IMG/VR virus record: IMGVR_UViG_3300033150_000652
Span: 1-54,059 of that record
Origin: a virus
Strand: one strand, 5' to 3'
DNA: 54,059 nt
Position 1 is the first letter of the stretch; each line of letters begins with the position of its first letter. This document shows, piece by piece, positions 15,680 to 22,603 of this stretch. The notes below the pieces were generated by a model, which did no database searches, was not told the origin of the DNA, and was given only the letters and a program-made list of their open reading frames with translations. The position numbers were made by a program, and so were the translations under genes.

Positions 15680-15841
15680 ATGAAGGCAGTAAAGATGACC
15701 GCCAACGGCAAAATCAAATGCCCAGGATGCGGGCGCAAAATCAAGGCAGAGTACCGCCAACAGACCCCCGCGCCATGCGGTTGCGATTGGGTCTGGGAAA
15801 ACGGCCGTCTGATCGCCGTCCCGCATCGCACAATTAAATAG
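15680..15841 (+). CDS. Small zinc-ribbon protein, 53 aa
   Basis: Start chosen at the ATG directly behind the leader repeat. CPGCGRKIKAEYRQQ followed by APCGCDWVWENG gives a four-cysteine ribbon. Its TAG stop lies in the second hairpin element. Unknown function. Confidence 0.65.
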   Translation: MKAVKMTANGKIKCPGCGRKIKAEYRQQTPAPCGCDWVWENGRLIAVPHRTIK

Positions 15842-15896
15842 TTTTACCTTCACCCTCCGCATTACTCCGGTAGTGCGGAGGAATGAGGGCAAAACT
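15838..15896 (+). ncRNA. Two-stage hairpin element, copy 2
   Basis: Same outer arms as 15296-15351, but inner stem CCUCCGCA/UGCGGAGG. All inner differences keep pairing, which is covariation between two copies and supports an RNA structure. Confidence 0.7.
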
Positions 15897-15912
15897 GAAA
15901 GGGAAAAAGAAA

Positions 15913-16206
15913 ATGCAAATCATGAGAATCAAAAATAAAAATAAATATGTGAAGATCGTAGACCCCCCACCCTGGCGGGAGCCGCCGCGACCCAACTTCA
16001 TTTACGTTTGCACCGTCACCCTCTGGCCCACGTCAATCTTCGGCCAGATTGAGACTTGTGGTTGGATCGAAAGCGATAAACTTGAAGCCTTACCCACCAA
16101 GCAACACAAAAAGATAGAACGCCAATACCAAGCCTTGCTGGACAGGCAAAACGAGCGATCAGAAGCATGGCATAATATATATAAAAGTACGAAAGGAGAG
16201 AAATAA
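15913..16206 (+). CDS. Early protein, unknown, 97 aa
   Basis: The ATG at 15913 follows a GAAAGGGA purine-rich site. Product basic at the start, then PPPWREPPRPNFIYVCTVTL and a Lys/Gln-rich C-terminal helix. No family recognised. Confidence 0.6.
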   Translation: MQIMRIKNKNKYVKIVDPPPWREPPRPNFIYVCTVTLWPTSIFGQIETCGWIESDKLEALPTKQHKKIERQYQALLDRQNERSEAWHNIYKSTKGEK

Positions 16207-16207
16207 A

Positions 16208-16789
16208 ATGGGATGGACAGCACTACACCGTCAACGTGGTATCAGTACAAAAGAATTTTACCAAAAAGAACTCTGGGCCAACGGAAAGTATAAGATCATC
16301 CTCGCCTCGCAACCCAACCCATCTGAGGCATACCTAGCAGTACGACGCCCAGATGGCGCCGTGTTTGCCATGGTGTGCGCTCAGGAATGGAGGCGAGGAT
16401 ATATCAACTTTGTCTACAAAGTTGGAGATGAGGGCATGGGCCCCGCTTGGTACAACTGCCCCCGCAAGATACTAGAAGCTCTAAGCCCAGTGAAAGAGTT
16501 ATACCCCATCGAGACCTGGGCGTTCAAACACGCCGCTCTGTGGCGGGTTCGTTGCTGGCAAAGAATCCGCAAGTGGGAAAGCCTCACGCTTGGCACCCAA
16601 TTACTTTTCGATCCACCCTTGCGCCTACGCGGTGGCGGAGAGTTATGCCAAGCCACAATCACATCACTACGCCCCCTTGTGGTGCGAAGCAACGCGGGCC
16701 CTTTAGTGCGGCTCACAAAACAGTTGGCTACAGAAGCCACTATTCTACGAAAGGAGAGACATCATGAGACACTGCGGACATTGCCATGA
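16208..16789 (+). CDS. DUF6927-like protein, 193 aa
   Basis: Begins MGWTALHRQRGISTKEFYQ and continues YLAVRRPDGAVFAMVCAQEW and GPAWYNCPRKILEAL. This pattern matches the DUF6927 family, which I recall from phage and bacterial accessory regions, of unknown function. The C-terminal ~60 residues, with KHAALWRVRCWQRIRKW, are basic. An AAGGAGAG site precedes the start. Its end overlaps the next gene by 26 bp. Confidence 0.7.
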   Translation: MGWTALHRQRGISTKEFYQKELWANGKYKIILASQPNPSEAYLAVRRPDGAVFAMVCAQEWRRGYINFVYKVGDEGMGPAWYNCPRKILEALSPVKELYPIETWAFKHAALWRVRCWQRIRKWESLTLGTQLLFDPPLRLRGGGELCQATITSLRPLVVRSNAGPLVRLTKQLATEATILRKERHHETLRTLP

Positions 16790-16967
16790 GTGCGGTACAC
16801 CGTTAATTAAGTGCCTTGACGGTGAGGAATGGTGCCCCAAGTGCGAGCAGTATAAGCGCTATCGCTCGCATGGGTGGCGCACCCCAGACACAACGGGGGA
16901 TTGGGAATGCCCCGATCCCCCCACAAATAAAAGGAGAGAAGTAAAATGCAAGCAATTCTATCACTAG
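16764..16967 (+). CDS. Small zinc-ribbon protein, 67 aa
   Basis: AAAGGAGAGA site upstream. CGHCHECGTPLIKC and WCPKCEQY give a two-knuckle ribbon, with a further Cys near the end. Overlaps both neighbours. Unknown function. Confidence 0.65.
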   Translation: MRHCGHCHECGTPLIKCLDGEEWCPKCEQYKRYRSHGWRTPDTTGDWECPDPPTNKRREVKCKQFYH

Positions 16968-17596
16968 ACCGTGAGCAAGCCAAAGCCCTGAAGTACATGA
17001 AAAAATTTACCTCGAAGGATAAAGACTTCCCTATCCTGCAATGCCTTCACTTTGAGGTCACGCCTGGCAAAGTGCAAATCGTAGCAGCGGATGGATACCG
17101 CCTCGCTGTTTACGCCTTGCCTTGCCAATCAGGAGATACGTTCGCCGTCAACATCCCTGCCAAGCCCTTCTGCCGCTTGCTATCCGCCCGCTACTCTACA
17201 ATTATCATGCTTACACCCGACGTGGCTAGCGTTGACGGCCTAACCGTTCAGCGCACCGAGGGCAAATATCCCAATTGGCAAGGTATCATTGGAGATACTA
17301 AACTCGCTACGCTACCCCTTACAATCAACCCTCAATATCTCCATGAATTCGCCGAGTGGCTAAAGATTTTCACTAAATGCCCATTCCCACTCAACCTCTT
17401 TACGGAGTGCTATATCCCAACGTCCTCACTCTACACTGATAGCAAAAAGCCTCACGTCTGGACTTACCGCATAGACGACTATGGGGCCTTCCTTTACATG
17501 GTCATGCCCATGAACTGGACGGGAAGCCACCCTCCATTTGTCGCCCTGAACCCTAAACACTTTACGGGAGAGAGCAAAGATGAAACTATGCCGTAA
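16946..17596 (+). CDS. Sliding-clamp-like protein (DnaN-related), 216 aa
   Basis: The segment FPILQCLHFEVTPGKVQIV followed by AADGYRLAV is the signature of the bacterial beta clamp (ring that tethers the polymerase), and NIPAKPFCRLL fits the following helix. At 216 residues it has about two of the three usual domains. No DNA polymerase is encoded, so it may tether host Pol III, a nuclease or the helicase at phage forks, or compete with the host clamp. GGAGAG site before the ATG. Confidence 0.75.
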   Translation: MQAILSLDREQAKALKYMKKFTSKDKDFPILQCLHFEVTPGKVQIVAADGYRLAVYALPCQSGDTFAVNIPAKPFCRLLSARYSTIIMLTPDVASVDGLTVQRTEGKYPNWQGIIGDTKLATLPLTINPQYLHEFAEWLKIFTKCPFPLNLFTECYIPTSSLYTDSKKPHVWTYRIDDYGAFLYMVMPMNWTGSHPPFVALNPKHFTGESKDETMP

Positions 17597-17735
17597 CTGC
17601 TACCAGAGACCAACACTACCTAACCGTGAATTCTGCCTACAGTGCACACTGAAATTTCAACGCCAAATCAACACAACTGTTACAACGATATATCGCCTCA
17701 TCCAAGCGGAAAGGAATACGAAAAATGAAAAATAA
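17580..17735 (+). CDS. Small zinc-finger protein, 51 aa
   Basis: GGGAGAG site upstream, overlapping the clamp gene by 17 bp. CRNCYQRPTLPNREFCLQC is a CxxC...CxxC ribbon, followed by a basic helix. Unknown function. Confidence 0.65.
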   Translation: MKLCRNCYQRPTLPNREFCLQCTLKFQRQINTTVTTIYRLIQAERNTKNEK

Positions 17736-18195
17736 AATAATTCTTCTCACCCTTGCCTTGCTCTTTACGCTAACCGTACCCGTCCACGCTGGCCCTTACC
17801 TGCCGTTCTATCCCTACATATCAGAGATAAACCCCGCCGATGGGTACTTTGAGATCGCTGTGCCCTACGCCACCACACTAACCTTCGCCGTCTACGTTGA
17901 CTGTCCCGAATTCAACGATGAGCGAACGGTGGAATGGTATCACAACGTCCCACTACGCGCTGGTAAGAACGCACTATTTACCAGCATCTTCCACGACCTG
18001 AGTGGACGGGTGGAATTCGGTACATTATGCGGCCCACCCTACAGTGGCGAGCCGTGGATGTACCCCGTCAAATTCAATATCAACGACATCCCAGACGACC
18101 AAGCCTTACTTGCTATGTATACCTACGACGGCCTGACCTGGGAATACACGATTGGCAACCCATCGCCCGAATGGGTGATGATAAAATCTAAGTAA
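17725..18195 (+). CDS. Secreted protein of unknown function, 156 aa
   Basis: Clear Sec signal peptide (MKNKIILLTLALLFTLTVPV then HAG cleavage near residue 22-23). The mature part is a compact beta-rich domain with two or three cysteines (DCPEFND, TLCGPP). No family recognised. A phage early gene with a signal peptide points to action at the cell surface, for example blocking superinfection. Confidence 0.8.
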   Translation: MKNKIILLTLALLFTLTVPVHAGPYLPFYPYISEINPADGYFEIAVPYATTLTFAVYVDCPEFNDERTVEWYHNVPLRAGKNALFTSIFHDLSGRVEFGTLCGPPYSGEPWMYPVKFNINDIPDDQALLAMYTYDGLTWEYTIGNPSPEWVMIKSK

Positions 18196-18207
18196 AAGGA
18201 GAGAATA

Positions 18208-18768
18208 ATGAAAGTTTACGGAGTTTATGGTGGATACTACTCTAGGGTTGGAATGCACCTTGAGCCAACCCGCATCATCGAGGCAGAAGAGTTCCTCGAT
18301 TTGGTGAATGCGCCCCCTGAAGTTCGCGAGTTTGTTCTTCGCCGACAGCCGATTCGATGGCGACAGTTATTCAATCGCCGCCTTTATCGGTTGGTGGGCC
18401 CACGAATTTACTGGTTTTTGAGCCGACGGAAAATGCTTCCGCGAGAACGGGGCATCCCCTGTTGGTGTCTGGACGCATATTGGGGGGCCCCAGACCGGCT
18501 TGAGATTGAAGGGCCAAGCCTCAAAGGCGAAGTTGATCTCCAGCACTTTATCTTGCCAGAGACTAAATTTGGCTGGGTCATGCCCACGCACCCCTTTGAC
18601 CCAGACCCCAGCCTAGATTGGAAGGCGGTCATTGGGGCCGATTCCTACGCGTGGCACGATGGCCGACTTGCCTTTCGCGTTGAAAAAGCCTCCGTGGCAG
18701 CCCACCGGAGTCGCTATCAGGCAGTGCGATTACCGGCTGCGGGAACCGCATTCGATATTAGGGAATAG
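18208..18768 (+). CDS. Hypothetical protein, 186 aa
   Basis: AAGGAGAG site before the ATG at 18208. An N-terminal mixed domain (MKVYGVYGGYYSRVGMHLEP) is followed by an Arg-rich helix (FVLRRQPIRWRQLFNRRLYR). No family recognised. Followed by a structured gap. Confidence 0.75.
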   Translation: MKVYGVYGGYYSRVGMHLEPTRIIEAEEFLDLVNAPPEVREFVLRRQPIRWRQLFNRRLYRLVGPRIYWFLSRRKMLPRERGIPCWCLDAYWGAPDRLEIEGPSLKGEVDLQHFILPETKFGWVMPTHPFDPDPSLDWKAVIGADSYAWHDGRLAFRVEKASVAAHRSRYQAVRLPAAGTAFDIRE

Positions 18769-18896
18769 AATGTAGTCCTGAACAATTGAATATCCGCCTC
18801 CCGTTCGGAGAACGGCGGACGGGATACCGTGCGCGTGGCCCGACACCACGACGGGAGGCTTGGGCAAAACCTTGAAGCCGAAGGGAGAAAAACAAA
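18769..18896 (+). promoter_or_regulatory. Structured leader between two early genes
   Basis: 128-bp gap with several pairings: CCGTTC/GAACGG around a 3-base loop, CGTGG/CCACG, and long-range CCTCCCG/CGGGAGG enclosing both, which suggests a branched fold. It ends at a GAAGGGAG ribosome site. It resembles no riboswitch I recognise. Confidence 0.5.
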
Positions 18897-19151
18897 ATGT
18901 ATAAATCCGATTGGGAAGAATGGCTAGCAGAAATGGACCCCAACACTGGCGAGACCATTTGGGCTATCTATCGCAAACAGATAGCCCCCATCCCCGCCTG
19001 GCTTAAACGCGCCCACAACTGGGCCTGGGCCATCTTTGCCCGCCTCCCTCTCCCCCTGGCCCGCTGGTGGGATCGCCATGTACTGAGGCCACTAGAGGAT
19101 CGCCTAGGCAGGTATTATACCTATAGGGAGGCAAAAATAAACTATGACTAG
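18897..19151 (+). CDS. Small Trp/Arg-rich, possibly membrane-associated protein, 84 aa
   Basis: AAGGGAG site. The centre (IPAWLKRAHNWAWAIFARLP then LPLARWWDRHVLRPL) is amphipathic and Trp-rich, likely lying on a membrane, and the end is REAKINYD. Possibly distantly like the WEY family described at 29603. Unknown function. Confidence 0.65.
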   Translation: MYKSDWEEWLAEMDPNTGETIWAIYRKQIAPIPAWLKRAHNWAWAIFARLPLPLARWWDRHVLRPLEDRLGRYYTYREAKINYD

Positions 19152-19314
19152 AGAAGAGTTAACCTTGAGGCTTGAATATATAGAAGACGAGGTGGAATAT
19201 TGGGCCAAAGAACACACAAGCCCACGCATAGCCCAACTTCATTTGCTTAAAGCGATAGCCCTTGCCATCACTACCCTAGGCTATATACTATTGCACACTA
19301 AAGATACTGATTGA
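19144..19314 (+). CDS. Small protein, 56 aa
   Basis: Starts within the end of the previous gene (8-bp overlap). Helical with a weakly hydrophobic C-terminal segment (LLKAIALAITTLGYILL). Its end overlaps the converging HNH gene by 17 bp. Unknown function. Confidence 0.55.
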   Translation: MTREELTLRLEYIEDEVEYWAKEHTSPRIAQLHLLKAIALAITTLGYILLHTKDTD

Positions 19315-19561
19315 ATGGAGCCTTGTCATACCTGTACCCATACCTGGCTTGCATGATACGCAACAATCGCTGCCTCGCTCTGTACGTGTGCGACCTCTCA
19401 TGACAAGCCTTGCACAACACGCATAAGTTGGAAAGGGAATCTTGAATTGTTAAAGTACGCTTGCCGAAATGAGAACGAGGAATGATGTGATGAACGTCAA
19501 CACCTTGCTTCCCACACAAAATACAAAGCGCACCGTCACGCTCTATGACGGCACGCCTCAA
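19298..19561 (-). CDS. HNH endonuclease, 87 aa
   Basis: Classical HNH fold: RRAVIERDGALCILCG, then VDVHHIIPRSHFG, then LSNLCVLCKACHERSH. Two CxxC pairs bind the structural zinc and the central HH carries the catalytic His. TTG start overlaps the preceding stop. HNH enzymes near phage terminases often aid packaging, but this one lies far from them, in a leftward island; it may be a free-standing homing nuclease. Confidence 0.85.
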   Translation of the reverse strand: MRRAVIERDGALCILCGKQGVDVHHIIPRSHFGKRTLTIQDSLSNLCVLCKACHERSHTYRARQRLLRIMQARYGYRYDKAPFNQYL

Positions 19562-19773
19562 CTCCCTTTGAGCCTTGCCCGTAACACACTTTGCAATGCT
19601 GATTTCACCTCTTTCAATACCGTGATGTTGGCTTTTGCCTCCCTGTACTGGGGCTCGACCTCCACCAACTTCTGCCCCCAGTCCAGCAACTCGGCCACTA
19701 CCTGGCCCAACAACGTCTCTAACTCATATACATCCAATTGCCTTAGTTCTTCCTTATTTATGCCTTCTAGCAC
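19558..19773 (-). CDS. Small coiled-coil protein, 71 aa
   Basis: Start set at the GTG at 19773, which has a GGGAGG site; the longer frame up to 19815 lacks one. The product is a long amphipathic helix (LETLLGQVVAELLDWGQKLV, ITVLKEVKSALQSVLRARL). Overlaps both neighbours. Unknown function. Confidence 0.6.
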   Translation of the reverse strand: MLEGINKEELRQLDVYELETLLGQVVAELLDWGQKLVEVEPQYREAKANITVLKEVKSALQSVLRARLKGS

Positions 19774-19936
19774 GTCGCCTCCCTTTTCTTTTATACTTCT
19801 TTTTTCTCTTGACACGCTCAGGCAAAGCCTTGTAGTTCACGCCATTCAGCCACTCGTTCAACTGGGCACGGCTAATCTCGCCCCGCTCAAAGAGACGATA
19901 CATCTTCCTCCACTGGGCTTTACTACGTACAGGCAT
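19754..19936 (-). CDS. Small basic protein, 60 aa
   Basis: MPVRSKAQWRKMYRLFERGE resembles the start of small phage proteins of the MPxKSKAQ type (DUF3008-like). The C-terminus is a Lys/Arg block (RVKRKKKYKRKGRRRARRHK), which predicts nucleic acid binding. GCGGAGC site. Confidence 0.65.
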   Translation of the reverse strand: MPVRSKAQWRKMYRLFERGEISRAQLNEWLNGVNYKALPERVKRKKKYKRKGRRRARRHK

Positions 19937-19960
19937 TGCAATGCTCCGCAAAAAATAATT

Positions 19961-20197
19961 TTATTTTTTCTTTTTCTTGCGCCCTCTCTTGGGCATCTTC
20001 CGAAGCGTCAGCGCAAGCCTCGCCCTTCGCCCAACCTTATCCTTCCGCTTGGCAGCAGCGCGGAGTTTCGACACAGGAATGGGCTTATCTGGTGGCACAC
20101 CCAAATCCTTGTGCAACTGCCCCGGCCTCTTGATAGCGGATTGTATCCACTTCTTCTTGCGGGGCTTACGCTTTGCAGTTGTCCTTTTCCTTGCCAT
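19961..20197 (-). CDS. Small very basic protein, 78 aa
   Basis: Start at the ATG with a GGAGGTGAG site. The core WIQSAIKRPGQLHKDLGVPP then SKLRAAAKR matches a widespread small phage protein of unknown role that I recall near virion genes. N- and C-termini are almost all Lys/Arg. Likely binds DNA or RNA. First gene of the leftward island. Confidence 0.7.
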   Translation of the reverse strand: MARKRTTAKRKPRKKKWIQSAIKRPGQLHKDLGVPPDKPIPVSKLRAAAKRKDKVGRRARLALTLRKMPKRGRKKKKK

Positions 20198-20248
20198 CTC
20201 ACCTCCGGCGGGTTCTATTCGCGCGTATCCCACCCCCCGCCCACATAT

Positions 20249-20277
20249 ATCATACCACAAACTGGAACGAATTGCAA
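20249..20277 (-). promoter_or_regulatory. Leftward island promoter TTGCAA-N17-TATGAT
   Basis: On the minus strand: TTGCAA (20277-20272), spacer 17, extended -10 TGG-TATGAT (20254-20249). The stretch GTTTGTGGTATGATA matches the terS promoter. It lies just before the basic-protein gene and explains how this island is expressed against the surrounding transcription. Confidence 0.75.
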
Positions 20278-20289
20278 AACGAGGATGAA

Positions 20290-20907
20290 ATGAGCAAGAT
20301 TAAAGATTACAAAATGCAACCATGCAATTGGAGTTCCATAGCAGATTTAATTAAACATTATCATTACTTGCATAGGAAACCCGCTTGCATTATGCAATGC
20401 TTTATTCTATTAGACACAGACAACTTAACGCCACTAGGCGCAGCGGTTTTCACTGCTGCCAGATTCCAATATGCTAAGAAGTTCCTTGAGTTCGCAAGGC
20501 TATGGGTAGATGATAGATGCCCACGCAATACCGAAAGTCGCTTTGTGGGTTACTGCCTAAGATACTTAGCCACTCAATACCCCGATTATGAGGGCGTAGT
20601 AACCTGGGCCGACCCGCAACAAGGACATGACGGTACACTCTACAAGGCATGTAATTTTGTATTTGATGGATATAGCCGCCCAGTGTCCCGATATTACAAT
20701 CCCAAAACAAAGAGAATAATATATGAAAAAACAAGAGTTCGTCCGCATTGGGTAAAGGTTGACACCCAACCCCCTAAACTACGATATATATATTATTTTA
20801 ATCCTAAAGTCCGCGAAAATGTGCAACACAAGTTCTCACATTACCACAGTCATAATCATCCCAGCCGCACACAAGGCAAGCACGGCTACAACCCACAACG
20901 CCGATAA
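20290..20907 (+). CDS. Mom-like DNA modification / GNAT-fold protein, 205 aa
   Basis: FARLWVDDRCPRNTESRFVG, YPDYEGVVTWADPQQGHDG and TLYKACNFVFDG follow the pattern of phage Mu Mom and its relatives. Mom-type proteins are GNAT-fold enzymes that modify adenine in DNA (methylcarbamoyl adenine) and protect phage DNA from restriction. Start set at the ATG at 20290 with a GAGG site, because the longer frame runs through the island promoter. A related GNAT role is the alternative. Confidence 0.75.
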   Translation: MSKIKDYKMQPCNWSSIADLIKHYHYLHRKPACIMQCFILLDTDNLTPLGAAVFTAARFQYAKKFLEFARLWVDDRCPRNTESRFVGYCLRYLATQYPDYEGVVTWADPQQGHDGTLYKACNFVFDGYSRPVSRYYNPKTKRIIYEKTRVRPHWVKVDTQPPKLRYIYYFNPKVRENVQHKFSHYHSHNHPSRTQGKHGYNPQRR

Positions 20908-21004
20908 TTGTATTGTCTATCCACCGCAAAAGACATGGGGCGAAATCACAGAACAAATATTGGAAAAACGTAAAAAATTATGGAAACGCTTGGCAGGCTC
21001 TTGA
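20819..21004 (+). CDS. Small protein overlapping the mom-like gene, 61 aa
   Basis: The ATG at 20819 lies inside the previous gene; 97 nt lie beyond its stop. The unique C-terminal part (PPQKTWGEITEQILEKRKKL) reads as a normal amphipathic helix. The overlapping N-terminal part may simply be shadow. Weak ribosome site. Confidence 0.45.
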   Translation: MCNTSSHITTVIIIPAAHKASTATTHNADNCIVYPPQKTWGEITEQILEKRKKLWKRLAGS

Positions 21005-21030
21005 CATTGGGGTCAAGTTTGTGGTATAAT
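21001..21030 (+). promoter_or_regulatory. Rightward internal promoter TTGACA-N18-TATAAT
   Basis: Consensus boxes TTGACA at 21001-21006 and TATAAT at 21025-21030 with an extended TGG before the -10. The segment GTTTGTGGTATAAT is the third copy of the shared promoter motif. It starts the transglycosylase and glycoside hydrolase block. Confidence 0.8.
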
Positions 21031-21058
21031 GAGTATGAGAAAAATGGGGAGGCTCCTC

Positions 21059-21193
21059 ATGAAAACAACAGCAAGATATTATTATACCACTTCTATAAGG
21101 ACGATAGTCCTCCTCCTTATCCCTTCTCTCCTTTCTTCTGGGGTGGCGGTTGGCCGGGGCCGCCACCCCGCCTACCTCGGAGGTGAGCCATGA
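21059..21193 (+). CDS. Possible small membrane peptide, 44 aa
   Basis: GGGAGG site, ATG at 21059, and a stop that overlaps the next start as ATGA. One hydrophobic span (SIRTIVLLLIPSLLSSGVAV). The 3' half of the frame contains a 10-bp GC hairpin (GGGGTGGCGG/CCGCCACCCC), so this may instead be an untranslated leader for the next gene. Confidence 0.5.
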   Translation: MKTTARYYYTTSIRTIVLLLIPSLLSSGVAVGRGRHPAYLGGEP

Positions 21194-21387
21194 TTGATAT
21201 TGTTGATATTTGTATCTTAATCGCACTTAGCCTTTATATGGCAAGTATCTGTTCTCTGATCGAATCCGCTATGCCCGAGGAACCAACCACCCTAGAACTT
21301 ATAGCCCTTTGCAGTCGTGGTTCCGCATCATTTCTACTTATTGTCGCTACTTATTTATTATGGTTAATAGTAAGAGGTAAATTATGA
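21190..21387 (+). CDS. Two-span membrane protein, holin-like, 65 aa
   Basis: GGAGGTGA site. Two hydrophobic helices (IVDICILIALSLYMASICSL and SASFLLIVATYLLWLIV) separated by a short polar turn. It overlaps the lytic transglycosylase gene by 4 bp (ATGA), which makes a second holin or antiholin a fair guess. Unproven. Confidence 0.7.
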   Translation: MIDIVDICILIALSLYMASICSLIESAMPEEPTTLELIALCSRGSASFLLIVATYLLWLIVRGKL

Positions 21388-22091
21388 ACAGACAACGCCT
21401 TGAACAAGCACGTCAGATCGGAGACTCCGTTGGCACGGGATTAGCCTCTGGCATCATCGCTACAACCGAAGCCTTAAGCAAAACCCACAAAACACTCCAC
21501 AAAAGATACGGAGGCAAACTTATCGCCATGTATATGCTCATCGCTCTCATTATTGCGGTTGCTATTAGCCCCGCCCCCGAAGTTGCCGGGCCTGTAGTGG
21601 CGGGCCAGACTATGCCTACACCCCTGCCTCTTGTCCTACCTGCAAGAATTCAACTCAAAGAATTCGACTGCCCCTACAAAGAGATATTTATCCGTGAGGG
21701 CAAGCGGGTGGACATCCCCTGGCAATTGCTAGCAGCCACGGCCAAGTATGAAAGTTCCTTCGACCCCAAGGCCGTATCTAAGGACGGCTATTACTCCCGT
21801 GGCCTCGGCCAGTTCATCAAGTCCACCTGGTTCCACGTAACGAAAGGCACGGGCTGGACATGGGATGATGCTTTTGACCCCGCCAAAAACATCTGGGCGA
21901 TGGCTACTTATTACAATAGCCTCCGCAAGCAAGTATACAAGCCTGGCCTCACAGAGAAGCAAATCGTCTATCGTATGGTGCTAGCCTACACCTGGGGGCC
22001 TAGCAATGTTATTAAGTATGGAACGAAAGCACCAGCGTATAAGATTAGGCATACCGAAAGGATATTGAGATATTGTGGGTACCTACCCTGA
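21384..22091 (+). CDS. Membrane-anchored lytic transglycosylase (SLT), 235 aa
   Basis: Cleaves peptidoglycan glycan strands. Residues 1-45 are cytoplasmic, 46-62 form one span rich in Ala/Ile, then a Pro-rich linker and an SLT domain from ~95 with catalytic E123 in KYESSFDPKA, then GLGQFIKSTWF and AYTWGPSNVIKYG. The N-terminal anchor could be a signal-arrest-release segment, holding the enzyme until lysis. It lies in the early arm, away from the holin in the late arm (34451). It could alternatively help DNA entry if packaged. Confidence 0.85.
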   Translation: MNRQRLEQARQIGDSVGTGLASGIIATTEALSKTHKTLHKRYGGKLIAMYMLIALIIAVAISPAPEVAGPVVAGQTMPTPLPLVLPARIQLKEFDCPYKEIFIREGKRVDIPWQLLAATAKYESSFDPKAVSKDGYYSRGLGQFIKSTWFHVTKGTGWTWDDAFDPAKNIWAMATYYNSLRKQVYKPGLTEKQIVYRMVLAYTWGPSNVIKYGTKAPAYKIRHTERILRYCGYLP

Positions 22092-22137
22092 AGTCGTGGG
22101 AGATTATATAATCATCCTTGACCAGGACGAGTGGTTT

Positions 22138-22272
22138 ATGATAACTTATTGCCCTAAATGTGGAAAGGAGTGCCGTATCCGTTTCAACGGCGCAAGCCCT
22201 GAGGATTTGAACGAGATATTATCAGCAATCCCAAAGTGTACTGTTTGTCAGGAGAAACACGGCGATGATTAA
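22138..22272 (+). CDS. Small zinc-ribbon protein, 45 aa
   Basis: CPKCGKECRIRF and PKCTVCQEKHG form a complete ribbon. The ATG at 22138 has an AGGA site; a longer frame from GTG at 22075 lacks one. Overlaps the next gene by 8 bp. Confidence 0.6.
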   Translation: MITYCPKCGKECRIRFNGASPEDLNEILSAIPKCTVCQEKHGDD

Positions 22273-22603
22273 AGAGGCGCTTGAGGCCTACGAAAAGTTT
22301 GACGAGCACGAATATCTTAAGAAGAGGCTCTTGCTCCTGGAGCGATTTGAGAGGCTGATGGGGCGAGAACTATCCCAATCTGAGAGCGCAGAAATCATCT
22401 TGGGCCATCACGCCATCGTAGAGGAGGATTTCGCCATCATGCCTGGAAACGATGATTACTGGCATGTCGCAAAGCGATGCCCTGTATGTAAACACTGGTA
22501 TTATACTCCTCTGGAGGCTCGTACTCTAGTGGAGTTAGGAAAAGCCTTCAGAGCATTGGAGAAAACGTTATGTCCTCTATGCTCGAAAGGGGGGAGAGAG
22601 TGA
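22265..22603 (+). CDS. Zinc-ribbon protein with helical N-terminus, 112 aa
   Basis: Residues 1-60 are charged helix (YEKFDEHEYLKKRLLLLERF), followed by RCPVCKHWYY and LCPLCSKGG. Unknown function. It ends within the ribosome site and start of the glycoside hydrolase gene, so the two are coupled. Confidence 0.7.
   Translation: MIKEALEAYEKFDEHEYLKKRLLLLERFERLMGRELSQSESAEIILGHHAIVEEDFAIMPGNDDYWHVAKRCPVCKHWYYTPLEARTLVELGKAFRALEKTLCPLCSKGGRE

Noticed and set aside
19558-19815. Upstream start (19815) of the coiled-coil gene
   Set aside because: It lacks a ribosome site and would overlap the basic-protein gene by 62 bp; the GTG at 19773 has GGGAGG.
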